A DNA stretch of 64,000 nucleotides. Source: Casuarius casuarius. Lineage: Eukaryota; Chordata; Aves; Casuariiformes; Casuariidae. Each line of letters begins with the position of its first letter. Position 1 is the stretch's first letter. The notes under the pieces were generated by a model. It made no database searches. It saw nothing but the letters and a program-made list of their open reading frames with translations, and was not told the DNA's origin. Below, piece by piece: positions 26,116 through 40,900 of the stretch. The stretch is taken from the NCBI GenBank assembly GCA_003342895.1, contig PTFA01000363.1, forward strand, positions 342,770-406,769, read 5' to 3'. The position numbers were made by a program, and so were the translations under genes.

Positions 26116-28894
26116 GGCACATACACCAGTGCCTTTGTCTTCACAGAGCATTGAAGCTACTTAAAATAGATAAGCATAAAAAGGATAAAAGGCATTATGA
26201 ATTTTCAGTCTCAAACATTTGTATGTTAAATTCTGCTAAAATACAACTATTTAATACAAGATACCTTCATTTATTTTAGGTTTTGGAGGAGAAACAAAAA
26301 AAAAATCAAATCTTAGAGTAACAGTGTAGAGCTTGAGAATACATTACATCATTCTGATCAATACAAACTTGTTTCTAAATAAGAAAGTCTTTAATTAGTT
26401 TTCCAGAAGCCATATGAGTGTCTCAGTTTGAGACATACGCATATAGAAAAAATACAGGTCTTCAAAACACTTATGTACTACCTGACCTAGTCAAAAGAAC
26501 ATTGCTTCTACACTACCATTTTACCAGTATATCCTAACAGTGAAGACGTTTGTGTACTCAAAGGCAGTTACTTCTTTTCAGTTCACATTAAATTAAAAGG
26601 CAGAGTCCTAGCTGTTTAAAATAAGCTACATTTAGTCTTCAGATTTGAGCACTATCAGCAAAATATCTATCTTTACTATAATGTAAGTCAAATCCTCTAC
26701 TGATGAAGGCTTTATAACACCTGACCCAGTACAGTTCCTTTGCAAAACAGTGTGAAAAATCACAGAGGACAAAGACATGCTGTGTTATTACAGGAACTTA
26801 TATCATTCCTGAGGTGGGGGGGACTGCGAAAGGGCAAGATAAGGGTGGCCAGTGGAACATAAGCTGCAAGGATAAGGATTCAATAATCATATCTAGCATA
26901 AAACAGGGGTCGAGGCAAACTCCTCTCCTAGAACTGCCAGAAAGGCAATTCCTTTAGTGCTTTATGATCCATGAGAAGCTGAAGGCAAATCCCTTTTCTA
27001 TCTATAGACAAATTCCTGGGTACTCAGTTGAAGTACTAGAGTCTTAAATAACTTATAATGAAATCTACTTGACTGTACCCAACTTGGTTCAGCAGTGTAA
27101 GTAACATCAATTACCCCTTCTATCTAACTATCTATTAGACTGATAACCCTTATCAACCCAGAATAAAATAAACAGTAGTTTGCAGACACCTACAACTAAG
27201 AATCATAACTGTAGGTAAGATCGACTCAGAAAATGGATTGCCTAATTTGTTATTTGAAGGGGGGAGGGGGAGAATATTACACCACAAACTTGAAGACTGA
27301 GTCATATATAGTTTGGTAAGATTTCTACACAACATCCTTCTATGCCCCTCCAGAAGAAGAAATGATTTGAAATAATGTTATGTGATATACATACAGTGGT
27401 AGGTTGCTTCAGTCAACTCAAGATCTCCAAGCACTAAGAAATACTTTGACTAAGAAAAAGTTCTTAGTTTTGTTGCCAGACAAGATACTCATTACAGATA
27501 AGTTCAAAATATACCTGTATGTTTATAATGATATAACCACTGGTTTTTATAACAGCAAGTCACAAGCATAGAGTTAAGCAGCATAATATTTCTTTTCGTA
27601 ACATTTTTCAGTTTACAAGGTTTTTTCCACCCCATGTTTGTTAATGTTTTAGCAGCATTTTAATTGCAGTGATTTTTTTTTATCATTTTAAAATAAAAGA
27701 GGAATAATAAACCACAAGCTGCTTTATTGCTGGATTAACTCTAGTTCAAGAACAGATATGTAACAGGTTTTTTTCCAATTACAACTGTCAGAGGAAGGTT
27801 ACAGCATAAGATTTTTCAAGGCAACAGAAAAGACTGCAACCTGTATTTACCAGGAACATGCAATACTTATCATACTGCCTTTTAAAAGAAAAATCAGATT
27901 TAGCCAGCATTAGCTCTTTAAAGAACAGCAAAAACATTTCTAAAGCTTGCTATGATTTTAAAAGAAACACAGAATTGAAATAGAGGGGTTTTTTAATTTT
28001 TACAGAGCATCATCTTTTCCTTATTTCTTCCCCGTCCTCACAAAACAAACAAACAGAAAATCAGCAAGCAAAAATAGGAAATGAGCAAAATAGTGCTAGT
28101 AAGCATTTACTAATGGGTTCTATAGTCTTATGGGTTTGTGTCTCAGGCCTAAGGTCTCATGTGGATTCTCTAATGTCTAATAAGGGTTGTATTTGCATAG
28201 TAATAGTCACTTGCGAAAGGGTGAAGGTCTCTTCTTTATCAGCCTGGCAATTTTCACAAACTTCATATGAATTTAATATATCTGAAACCTCTTTTCCCTG
28301 TTGACTCTGTTTGAAATTGGCCAGTGATCAGAAAAAAAGAAAAATTGTATTGGGAGGAATGGAGCAGTTGACAGGTCTGACAGGAATATGTAGGCAAAGT
28401 AAGTGTGTAAGTCACATTTCTTAAGAATACTTCCCCAAAACCACATCATCTGAGCAAGACATTAAAAATTTACACATCAACACAGACCACAAGTAAGAAA
28501 AGAAAGAGGGAATCAGGGACTTTCTTGGTTTAACACCAGTAGTTTGTTGCTGTGAAACTGTTTTCCCTCACGATAGGCTAACTAGGAAGCCTATTCTGAA
28601 ATTTCAGTTGTCCCTATAATACTAATAATAAATAAGCACCTTGCTCTTTCTTCTTCCTTCTCCCAAATACACCAACTGCTACAACATAATACCAATTCTT
28701 GGATTCTCTGTTCTACCATTAGATGTGGCCTGTGCTGAAGTGATACAGTTATATCATTTGGGAACTGAATATTCATCCCCCACATCTGACAGCTNAATTA
28801 GCAACAAATGGAGTTTTGAACATATGCTCAAATATAGGGAAGTCCTCTACCACCTTCACTCAAGCTTTCTGAGAAGCATTAAAGTTGGTTTGTC

Positions 28895-29060
28895 TTTTTT
28901 TTTTTTTTTTTAAAGCAGAAGGAGGAATACGAGATGCAAGCGTGACCGAAACGAAGACCTGCCCACCTCCGATCTACGTGACGTGGCCGCTGTGCCCTAT
29001 AAGCCAGGGGGGGGGGTTGGCAGGAGGGCACTTTCACCTCATTGGCTACAGAGTGCCAAA
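28895..29060. other. CpG-rich patch next to a T17 run, origin unknown
   Basis: T17 (28,895-28,911) is followed by about 70 bp with eight CpGs, including GCGTGACCGAAACGAAG, CTCCGATCTACGTGACGTGG and CCGCTG, then CCTATAAGCC, a G-run and ATTGGCT. Surrounding intron is CpG-poor. On the minus strand the order is AGCCAAT, CTTATAGG, CACGTCACGTAG, then an A17 run. It could be a retroposed fragment with a poly(A) tail, or a small promoter-like element. No target-site duplication was found by eye. Confidence 0.4.
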
Positions 29061-31938
29061 AGGTACTAGAACCATTTATCTGTAGAGCCAGAAAGACATT
29101 GCATTTTTTTTTGTCAATATCAGAATAGTTTGATTTTTTTTTTTCTTAAGAGTGGTCATAATCCTGTAGAAATTAACATCTTCTCCTCCTTGTTGACCAA
29201 AGGAATCTTGAATCTCATCCCAGGTGAACGCCGCGTTTCACTGATGCTCAGCTGCCTCACTGCAAGCCAGTTTGCAGTCTAATCCTACAGGCCCTCCCAG
29301 AAGCACATCTTCTCTAAAAATTATTGCCTGAGTAAGAACTGCACTATTGTGTCTTTGAAGAATAAAGTTCAAAGCAAAATACTTCATAACACTTAAAGAA
29401 TGCCAATCAGCTCACTGGTTTCTCACAAGTCCCTATATCAGCAAGGGGGTGGGAAAGGGAGAGAGACAGACGGACAGAAGGTACCAGGGCAATTCTCTGT
29501 TATAGCTCTCTCCAAAGCAGCAGATCTCTCACTGTGGTACACAGAGATGGAAGTATTGCCAAAATCTATTTACCCTTTAATATTAAACATGTCTGAAAAC
29601 AGGGACTTGTGGACAACCAAATAGGGTTGAAAAGCATGCCAAGAACCTTTGTGCTGCCACTGAGCTCATTTCCCTGGAGACACTCTTGGGTGAAATCAGC
29701 TCACCAGTTTTCTGGTCAATTCTCTGACTATACGACAGAAAGAACATGTTGCCCCTGGCCACTGGCATACGAAAGCAATAGCTGCAAGGATTACGCGTGG
29801 GCTCTGGGCCATATGGTGTGTAGGCTTATTGTAGGAATTTAGTATTTTTGAGACTCCTACTTTCCTGTCAAATTGGTTGAAATTAGCCACTGAGCTTCCT
29901 CTCTAAAAACTTTGGAAACAACATTGTGATTATATAATCTTTTGCCATTGAAAATGAGACTAAAAGGCAAACAAGAATAACATCAAAGCTATATTTCTAT
30001 TCTTCAGAATAGCAAGAAGGAGAAGTTAGAAGAGATGGCTTCACTAACAGGAATATTTACTGGAAGCTGGAGCTTTAATAAATGTAAGCTTAGCATTACA
30101 GAATTGAGCATATATTACAGAGTACAAGCTTATTGCTATGAAGGTTTAAAATAGAGTTCAGAAGCTAAGCCAATTTAAACCATAGAGCAGTATTCCATTA
30201 TCCTTACAGAAAATAGTACAGAGTATATGACTGACATACAAAAACATAATCTTATTTGCTGTTTAGCTACTTCTAGAAACCCAATATTATGCTAGGATGT
30301 CTGCAAATAATACAAATGCTGGTTTGTGAATGAAACGATAAATCAGGTAAAATAACATAGTATCGACGTCTATACTTGGTGAAATTTTTTTAGCTTCCAG
30401 AGAGTCATGTTAGAAATGAATTTATTTTAAATGCATTATGACTACAATTTCCTCACCCCTATTCAGAATATTTATGTTTTATACACACTCAATCTGCAGA
30501 AGATATAAACAATGTAAATCACACTGTAGACAAAGTTGAATAAGTGTGGACAGCTTGGGGTTTTTTTTTCTTTTTTTTTAAACCAGGACACAGTTTGTTA
30601 TCCACTGATGTTACCAGCACACGCTTGGCATTTTGATTCAGTTGGAAAAGTTTCATTTTGGAGCAACTTAACAATAATATCTACTCATTTGCACTGGCAT
30701 TCTGAATCATCTCTCTGGACTTCCAGTTGTCTACCCAAATACCTTCCTGTCCTGTCCCACAACAAAATGTGAAGNCCCACTCCAGAGATTTCTCATTAAT
30801 ATAATCCAGAACTTAATCCTGAAGTTCAAACTTCTTTTGGCTTAACAGAAGTCTTGCAATATGCTCTACTACTATGCTTCCCTCACGGTGAGCTATTAAG
30901 CCATTTGGACTACAAGATCTCTGTACTCTCTCTATGCTAACTTGCTCATCTCTTCCATAACACNTATATGCAGAACAAGTTAATAGCTATGAACGGGAGC
31001 ATGCTGTGGTTTTATACAGTCTTGTAAGAACAAGTTAGCCATTGAAGATTTCTCAGTTAACGCATCACATAACAGATGAAGCATGTATGCACCTGTTGCA
31101 GGCAGCTCATATATGCCAGAGATAAAAGTGCTCTCTTTTGAAGGCAGCGTGGCCAAACTGAAGAAAAACACACAGACACACCAACAAGAGACCTGCAGGG
31201 ATCTCACAGAGCAATCTGACCTCCAGGATATGATTCCCTATTGCTGATGCTTGGGAAGAGGAAAATGCAGCAGTGGGAAGGAAAGGGGGAAGAAGGCAAA
31301 TTGAGAGATCACAAGCACGGAGATTTCCATATGCATATCCCCCTTCATCCCCCAGAGGATAGTCTTATATCCTGTTCCACTGAAGGCCCTGTCCCTGAAG
31401 CTGGGGGTTAATTATTAGGCACGAAGCTAGTTTAATGATGCCCACGAAGACCATATGACCAGCCTTCTAGGCACCAAATTAGCTGACTTCACTTGGTATC
31501 TGTGCAGTATCCTGGAGAGTGTTTGGGAGGAACTAGCACCTGTGGCTCCTATGAGTATCAGCAATGGAGGAAGGGCTGGGAGCAAGTTTAAGGAGCTAGG
31601 TTGAAGGCTAGGGCACAGACTGCAGAACTGTATGCTCTGCAGTGCTCCCAGTGCTATCCATAAGGCTGCGGAGAGACAGCACAGTTAAATACATGGCGTA
31701 GCGAAGGCAAGTTCAGATTTATTTTGACAGGGAGAACTTTTGGGATAAATGGAATTGATACAGGGAGAGGAGCCAAAAAGAGAGAGAAAAGAAATCACTT
31801 GATGTGCAATCTTTTGGAAAATGGAAGAAGCCAACCTTTTAACTTCACATTTCAGGTAGAGCTACTCTTTTCTTCTGAGGAAATATCCAAAAGTACATTA
31901 AGCTTCTCCTGCAACTCCCTGATCAAATCAACTTCTAA

Positions 31939-31980
31939 AAGTAGTAATAATATATTATCAAGTAGTAATAATATATTATC
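31939..31980. repeat. Perfect 21-bp tandem duplication
   Basis: A 21-bp unit starting AAGTAGTAATAATATATTAT occurs twice head to tail (31,939-31,959 and 31,960-31,980) with no mismatch. This indicates a recent slippage duplication in AT-rich intron. Confidence 0.95.
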
Positions 31981-34900
31981 TCTCAAAGGAGAGAAATAAT
32001 TTGTTTGTTCTACTCAGTTAGATGATGTTATCATTAATTGATCTATTTTAGGTTAAGAGAAAGGCAGATAGTGCAGAGACAATATTTATCATGCTACAAC
32101 CACATTCAGGGCTTAGTGAACCCTGAAAGAAAGAACAATAGCTCAAATCCTCCAGTGAAAAACAGACAAGAAATAGGATGGACAGAAACAATATCTTGTT
32201 CTCCCTGCGCACACTCAAATAAAGAAACACCTAGTAATACTTTGATTCCTAGACACGTTTCTTTTCTATGGTGATGTCCAGAAATCAGTCTCTCAGAATT
32301 CCTATTAAAACTACAGATGAACATTAAGTGAAAGAGGCTCAGAGCTGATGAATAATCAACTACAACTGAGAGAAAAAAGAAGGAAAAAAAATAGTAGTTA
32401 GGCAGAATCAGCCAAATTTATCCAAAGGTAGTTAGTCTTATGTCAAACAGAGACACACGGAAGAATAAATGCTGTTGTATACCTGAATTTATTGACGATA
32501 TAATTTCACTATAAAGCATTCATCATAATTATCAGAGTCAAATAAGCTTTTTCATTCCATGAAATGATTAAGTANATTTTGACTTTAGAAAAGTAAATAC
32601 ACTTTTTTTTTTTGCTAAACTACAAGAAAAATAAACTCAATGAAATTCAGAATTAAAAAAGTGAATTTCACTCTCTCCTTTTACTGACTGCTTATCCACT
32701 TAGAAAAAGAAATTCATTGAGGCCAATCCTGGAGCTATGTAGCTAGCATTGGTTATTTCAGGCACACAAAATTTAGTAATTGCCTTCTAAGCGTTTCTTT
32801 GGTCCACACACAGTGAGAGGACAAATACGCTGTGCAATGGTCAATAATTCAAATTCAACTTTTACATGTGGTAAAAAGTGACAAGATTGATAGCAATATG
32901 CCATCCATTTTCATCAGTCACACTTAGTCCTCAGACCTCTATTATCCACAAATCCTGCTATACAATCAAAGAGAAAGAACTGCTGAATTATTTATTAAAA
33001 CTGACACCATCAATTACGCTCCCATGTAAAAAGTCACTGAGCAGTCATTTAAAGAATTATAATGGACATTTTGGTAACTTTTGACCAGGTTAACAACTGC
33101 TCAGCTTTTGGAGAGGTTGGAAGCTTTTCTCAGACATTTTACATCTGAAGAGTTAAACTTGTAGAAGAATTATTTTCTGTCACTGCAAAGTGAAATCTCA
33201 CATGCTTCCTGGCCAGCAAAATCTAAAAGTGTCATACAAATACTCTTTTGATTAAAATATTGTTTTCATGTCACCTTTTAACATAATTTGCAAAGTCTAC
33301 AGACACATACCTGAACTGACAGCCTTCGAATATTCTTTCCACATTGCAAGGCTAGCAACAGTGACCATCATCAATGGCAATGACTCTGAATAATAAAACT
33401 GGGTATGGGTGGTATTTCTTGGCAGCCAGCTAGAATCACATGCCAAAGTCCCGATCTCTCAGAGTAAGGCTGGAGGCAATTACCATGTTCCCTTTCCACA
33501 TATAGGGTTCTTATAAATTCACATACAATTTCCATGAAATCTGCATCACCTTTTAACATCAGTGTCACTATGTTTTAGGAGACATGAGTAACTATTATTG
33601 CTACATAGCAATACCAAAATACACCAATATACTAACACAACATTGCATTCAGAAGACGGAGTTACATTCCAAAAACATCCTGTCTAGACAATTATGCAAA
33701 ACCACAGCTCACTGAGGTATTTCTCAGAGTCACCTGGTGGCTCACTCTGAGGTAAATACAACCCAGTCACAGTTATAAAAGTTGCTCTTTCAACAGGACC
33801 TAGTGGTAAGGTGAAACCTGGAAGCAATCTAATAGACAAATGATATATATCCCCTCATATATATGATATATATCCTCAGCATGGAAAGGTGCCCAGATTA
33901 ACACAGTTTCTTTTCATGGCAGTGTATGAAGCATAAAGACTGTGCCTACAATTGTAAATTAAACATGCCAGGACTGTCTTCTGGCACTAAAGCCAATTGG
34001 CACAGAACAGCCTGGGTCCATATCCCCTCACTCTTCGAAATATGCAACTGCCTGATGGAAATGTCTTTGAGCCGTCCCTCTCCCTAACCAGGAATTCTTT
34101 GGGAGAATACTAGTTGATGCTGGCCAAAACCTTGACAGATTGGTCTAATAATTCAGTAATATAGACAATTGAGTTTTACAGTCCAAGAATGCACTCTGGC
34201 GTTGTTCATTTTACCAATGCAGGGGGAGGGAGAGAAACAGAAAGAGTGAGAGAACGAGAAAACTGAAGAGGCTATGATAAGCCATGAAACAATTCAAGAG
34301 ATGGAAATCTAGTTACTAAAGTTAAAAGCACTACAAGGAGTATTTTTCCTCAAATCCTACTGCAGATAATCTACAGTCTAAATGCAATTACAATTCAGTG
34401 GTTGATCTAGGTACAAATTCTTGCCATGTCTGTAGAGCACCCAGTGAAGCCTCAATTACTACACTCACATTTTTTCTCCTACTTTTAATATTTAGGCAGA
34501 TTACTTTGTGAATACAGTTTCTTTCAGTTTCTGTGACATGAAAAGGCCCCTGCTATATCACTCTGTCACTAGCATTTTTAATGATGAACAGGTTCACTAA
34601 CCCACTCCATATAGAGTTCTTGCTTAAACACATGACTATTTACAATAGGTATGTCTATACAAGAACAAATTGGCAGCAAAGGTATTCCTGTTAAACTGAT
34701 TCTCTGGATCGGTTACTTCAAATTGGATGGCAATTTAAAAGCTATTTTCAAAAGCTTTTTCAGAGATCTTTACCTCTTACGTGAGGAATCTTGGGGCTCT
34801 TCACGCAGCGTTAATACAGGAAAACGCTTGTTTTAAGTGGACTGTCAGCAACAGGAGCCCTCCCAGTTTTTACACTCATCTGAAATAATGCTGAAATTAC

Positions 34901-37900
34901 TCTGGCTGCTCTCCATTAAGCTAGAATTAAAGAATATAATTTCACCTTTAATAACAAAATTACTGGGAGCATGATAATCAAAAGTCAGAAGCATTAACTG
35001 TTCAACCTTGAACACTGGAGAACCACGTCCTCACAGTAACAAGAAATGATCAAATTGTCACAAATGAATCAAAGTGGTTTGGAAAGTCAGTGGACTGCAT
35101 GGAACAATTTTTTTTTTTTTAATCTGATGAAACTAATTTTAAGGAAGAAAAAAAAAGAAGTGAGGCAAAACTGAAACATTGTATTCCAGCATGATCAATA
35201 TATCTAGCCTTAATCTACAGCCCTTCAAAGGCATTCTTTAAAAGACTGTAATGTTTTAAACAAAAAAAATTCTGAAAGAGAAGAAACATTGTCTTTTAAA
35301 AAAATACACGTGTGTCATTTAAAAAAAATTTGACTGAAACTTTTTACTAAATTTAAACCCTAACTTGCATGGTTTTTTTTATATTCCTCTGAAACAGTCT
35401 TTCAAATGAATGCACATACAGTATTTGTCACAAAAAATTATCACATAACTCTATCTTTTTTAATGTGGTCTATATGCTAAATTAATGCCTCCCAGCCTGT
35501 AGTAGCTGAGTCTCTCCCAAGAAAATCAGCAGTGTTCCAAACATCCCTAAGATGATTCCTTCTTCCCTATCTTGGGCAAGAGTTGCTTCTACTGTCTGTC
35601 TCAGGAATGCCTCTCCTGCCTCCTCAGATTTATCTTCAGGAACTTAGTGCAGCAGGACCTGTGATAAGTCTGTACAGAGCCAGTGCAGGTCCAGATTTTT
35701 TATCTTCCTTTCAATCGCAGTTCTTCATCATACCTATAATACACTCAATGCCTATCAGCAAGGCTTTTTATTTTTCCTGGTTGAAAACCATAATACAGCA
35801 TTTAAAGTTTAAGCATATCATCTGCTCCTTTTTTTTTTTTTTTGAGCTATGTAGTTACTGCTTTCAGGAGCAGTAAAAGGACTGAGGTATTTACTGTTCT
35901 AATATAAAAGAAAGTTTTGAATAATATGGGATTTTTTGAATGCTTATTACCATTCTAGCATGCTGGTGAGAGAATGCTAGGGCAGGCAGGAAACCTCAGT
36001 CATGCAGACTGGGATCCACAGCACTGCTGGTAACATGCAGCTGGCGACTCTCTAGAATCGCTTTGATGTTAGTTGTAGATCAATCACTTCCTACATCTGA
36101 AGTTAGATGTGTCTGACTATATGAAATGGGTTACATGTTTAAGAGGGATTTGAGCTGCATGGATTTAGACAGCCTTAATGAAATGGCTGGCTCTTTGCTT
36201 CTGATACAAAAGGAAATGCAGTAAATGCAGAGGAATTCAGTAACTTCTAAGTGTGGAAAAAGAATTGTTCAGAATAAAGAACAGTTCTTCATCACTTTAT
36301 ACCTGTTTCATTGAAGCAAGTGAGTGAAAGCGCTTAACAGAATTTAACTTTACCATTAAAGACAACAGTCAATGAATAACGTTACTGTTTAGAAGTATAA
36401 AAATAAAATAATACAATCCAGAAGAGTAAAGAATTGCATGTTGCTCAAACAAAATCATTTTGCAGAATTTGAAGTTCACTAAATAATTCAGATTGAAACA
36501 TCAGACCACACTTAACAGTCAATTCAATTAGGGCAAGATTTGCACATCCATTCCACTGGTTCTCAATGTTCATACTTTAGTTTCCATCAGTTATCTGGAA
36601 ACACAAGATATACTTCAGGTCTANCAAGAAACACTCTTAAATGACATGTCAACTCCAAAATACCGGAATACTCATGCTTTTCAACAAGAAAAATTATATT
36701 ATAATGAAAATTGTACAGCAGATTCCATTAAAAAAAAAAAGTTGTTGGACAACTTCCATTAGTCTTGCCCCCCAAAAGTATCTTTTGTGGTAAAATAAGG
36801 TTCCCATCAAGTAAAATCATTGAAACCAATAACATTTGTAAAGACAACGATGTTCACTATGGTTACTTTATGCTTTTCCAGCCTACTTACTTAGTTTCCA
36901 GACCATCTCTCCTTTTGTCAGGAGCGAGTAGCAAAACGGATATCTAACTGAAGGCTTGCCTATACATAGATTTGCATTGTTTGAACAAAATACATGATTT
37001 AAGACTACTTTTAGTTAAACCGGTCAAAAAGCTGCATGAACACTTAGGAACAAGGTTTACACTGATTCTGTTTAAAATCAATAGATTTAATATAACCCTA
37101 AGAAAGACACAAACTAAAGAATGTAAATATCTATCTGGATGCTTTTTAATTAAAATTGGTTTAAAACTAATTTAACAAATTCATCAGCTTGTGTAGCCTT
37201 CATATTTAGATAAAGCTGATAATTCAAGTCACTATACCAAGGGGTATGAAAGAATGCATAGCAGAAGCTAGAAGAAAATAGCATAAGACTTGCAAGCCAA
37301 TTATTTTACTGCAGAGTAAGTGAAATATTCAGCAAAATTAATCTATAAACTCAATGAAAATTTTAGGATTNAAAGGCACTTGCTCTTGAAAAAATGGACA
37401 CTAAGATACTGTCTCTCCAAAGATAAGCAGAAAAATTAGCTTTTTCTATTCATTATACAGGCAGTCTCTATTTGATACTGACTTCTCAAGCGACTGACCA
37501 CTTTCTATAACCGAGATGAAGGCAAGAATTTTCAGCGGAATGTCTTCAAACTTGCTATAGAAAGCCACAGAATATTATCCCAAATATTAAAGGATAATGA
37601 AAGTTCTGAAAGTAAAATATGAGAAGTTTTAAATTTATTTAACTGAACAAGCAGTAGCACAGCATTACGAATCAATTATTTTTAGATTCTTATGGTAAAC
37701 TGTCGGTAATATTTTTCCCCCCCAATGGCTGTTTTAGTTTCTTGCTTTGTTTTTCTAAAAAGCTTGTTTGCAACAATTTCTGCAAAATAGATTGAAAAGC
37801 AATAATAATAACTATTATGCAATTGAGTCTTCTCTCCATTACTTATCGCAGTGCATTGCTACTTCTATTTCTTCATTTCAATCAATACGCAGTCAGACAG

Positions 37901-40900
37901 GATGCCCATATTGTAGCCATTCTAATNGCTACAGTGTAAAACCTGAAGCTACTTATCTATATCTTTGATACTTGTCNGGTAAACATTTTATTGCTTGAAA
38001 ATAAGTGTCTTCACACCAGATATTTTTCACCTTCTCACATTTGCATAAAATAAGCTCCAAGCGGTTTGGTAGCTGTACAAACTAGCAGATGGTATTCATT
38101 ACACCTGTACGACACATCCATTTATCCAAGCAAAACTTTCATTATTTCTTTATAGAATCTCAGTATAAATGATTACTGAAGTTAGACATTACCAGTGCCC
38201 ATTATGATAAGAAAATGTTAAGTATATACTTAAGTACTCCTGTGAATAACTCAACTAGAGTGCTTCTGTAGTTGGGCAGTCTCACATCACTGTGGTACTT
38301 ACTAATCATCTCTGCATGTTTTCTCTTTGAAACATTGTTCTAGTGCTGAGCTGTAATAAACAAATCGTGTATGGCTGATTATGCTACTGCACTAATATTT
38401 ACAAGTTGGCCATTTTCCATTTTGTTTGTTAAAAACTTCATCAGTCATGTGGAAAGATACTAAAGCCACAGAGAATCTAAAAGTGTTACTAAAACACATG
38501 AAAAGTGATTAGGAGTGAAAATAAACCATTTAAAAATTTATGTTTCTTAGTCACAGGGGTATAATGCATATTAAATACCAGAATTAAATTAATGAGAAAG
38601 TGGTCTCTAACAAGAAAGTAATAAACCATCCTCCTGCAAGGTTAATATCCAAAAACTTTAGCCAGGAATCTATGGATGGTCATGCAAAAAAAAGCATTCC
38701 CTTTACATAGATTATTTGATCTTTATTTTTTGAAGTCTTAAAAGTAACTATTCTACCATTTTAATGTGCTTTGTGCAATTTCAAAAATATTCACTATTAA
38801 CTATTAGTAACTCTATTATTCTAGTAGAGTTATACCAGTTACAAGTTGAGTCCAAAAATAGCACCAAATTAACATCCTAAAAAAAGAGGGAACAAACAAA
38901 ACTCACCTCAGCGAAATATTAACAACAACAAATAAATCACTGAACATACCAACAAATGTTTTCATGTGAATAAAGAAAAAAGTAGGTTTAGCAGTGTGAA
39001 AAGGAACAGCNTTACAAGTATCTAATTACTGCTATTCCTACCGCAAAATAAATTATCAATTCTCAAGGCTAAAAGACCATTGCAGTTAATAAATTTTAAA
39101 CTGCACAGAAAAAAAAAAATCCTCTGGGGTNGCAGCAGGTGGCACAAAGCTCACACATCCTATTAAATTAAAATATTTTGAAAAGAGGAACAGCTACATG
39201 GTAAAATCTTAATTCTGAAGACCCTAANCTGAAAGGGGATATGTAGATTGAGCATAGCCAGTCCCAGAATTCAGAACAGCACAGTGGCTCTTGGGGACAT
39301 AGGACTATGCGGGTTTTATACAGCTGACTCAGCTCCCTTAAAAAGTTGTGCAGTTACCAAGGATACCAGAAAAAAATAATCCACTAATTTATAATAATAT
39401 TTGCATGTTTCTGCACTATTTCTCTGGCCACTGGGCTGCTTATGATTCCCAGAATCTGGAGTAAAAACTGGAAGTTATCTTTAGCATAAATGTGAGATAC
39501 GTGGAGCACAGAATAACCTTAATAACTTGCAAGGCTTAGTACAAATTCTAAACCTTGAAGATGTGTCAGTAAGGTTGGGTCACAGGGCATAAAGAAGTCA
39601 TATATAAGCTAACAGTACAACTGGTAAAAGCAACCACAGACATAAAAGAATTAGGATGTGTTGACAAGAGGAACTCAAGTCTAAAGTATTTCTCAACAGC
39701 CCACACTGGGGGAATCTCAATCCTTGTAGCTCTGTAAATACTCAGCATGTTTTTACTACAGCGTCCATTAGTGATATTTATACACAGTGATGACCTCATT
39801 CTCCAGCAGAGTGAATGAATGTGANAGAAAAAATAAAATGTTTTGGTTGTGTATTTATCAGCATTTGAGCTCATTTAAATACTACTTGAATAACAATTAT
39901 CTTTCTCAGCTGAGCAGAGCATCAGGTTGGCAGACTGTGCTTCACTTCTTCTCAAAGTGACAATTAACCTTGATATCAGTCTGCAAAGTGCTCTGTACTG
40001 GCAGCAGAATAAAATTATCATTATCATCTAAATCATAAAGGTTCTACTGAAACTGAGATGGCTGTCATCCCTCAGCTATTTGTATTCAGTAAGGAGCAAA
40101 GCAGGTTGTTGCAGAACATCTTATAAATGCATCATCCTAGAGCCGTCATGTTGAGGGCTTTTGAGGCCATATTTGTGGCTACCTAAAAACGTATGCCACA
40201 CGTATATGGCAAAACACTCACTATTAATATACATTATTAATTAAATATCTCTCAGGGAGCTTTGCAATGCAGGAGGTCATTATACTTGAATCATGAATTT
40301 AAATTTGATTTACACTACAGTAATTCCAGACTCAAATGAGATTTTCGAGTTGATTATGTGATGCCTATCAGCTAGACAGTTTCCCATCCCAGTGATACTT
40401 GTGACCACCTGATCTCATTATTCAAAGGCTACAGTTTACAAAGCAAAAACCTGTAATTCAGTTAATGCTGGATGAAAATTCAAAATAGTCCTCTTGCATT
40501 AATGCCTAATCACTGTGTTGACAGGCTGTTAAGGAATGCACTCAGACAAACATGGTTTTAGTAGCTGTGCCCAAAACAGCCCATTGAAATGCCATATTAA
40601 ATAGATGTTTCCTCCCTTCTAGGCAGTCAGGCATGCAGGCAAAGAAAGAAAATTGAGTCATCTTCTCTAAAAATTTCCCACCTTCAAACTTGCAATGACA
40701 AGTGACTGTGAAAATGTTTACAGCCATTTTTGATATGACACTTCATTTTTGTAATGCGCACACTGTGTGTCAAAGTGTTTTACTGTTCTTGCTGCTACCG
40801 ACAGGACATTCCTGTGAATAAGATATGGCAGTGAAGCAAGCCCTCTTTTAGAAATATANGTATATTTTTTATAGACTGACAGGTCTTATTTTATCTGTAA

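Larger units (their letters stand above)
25481..38000 (-). other. UBE2E2: UBE2E2 intron 3, middle block: mostly featureless
   Basis: AT-rich intron with a homeodomain-like palindrome cluster near 26.0 kb, a CpG-rich patch next to a T-run near 28.9-29.05 kb, a purine- and GC-rich stretch at 31.2-31.7 kb containing the 8-bp inverted repeat ACTGCAGA/TCTGCAGT (31,619-31,643), and an ATATAT duplication near 33,842-33,875. No exon and no recognisable transposon were seen. Confidence 0.6.
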
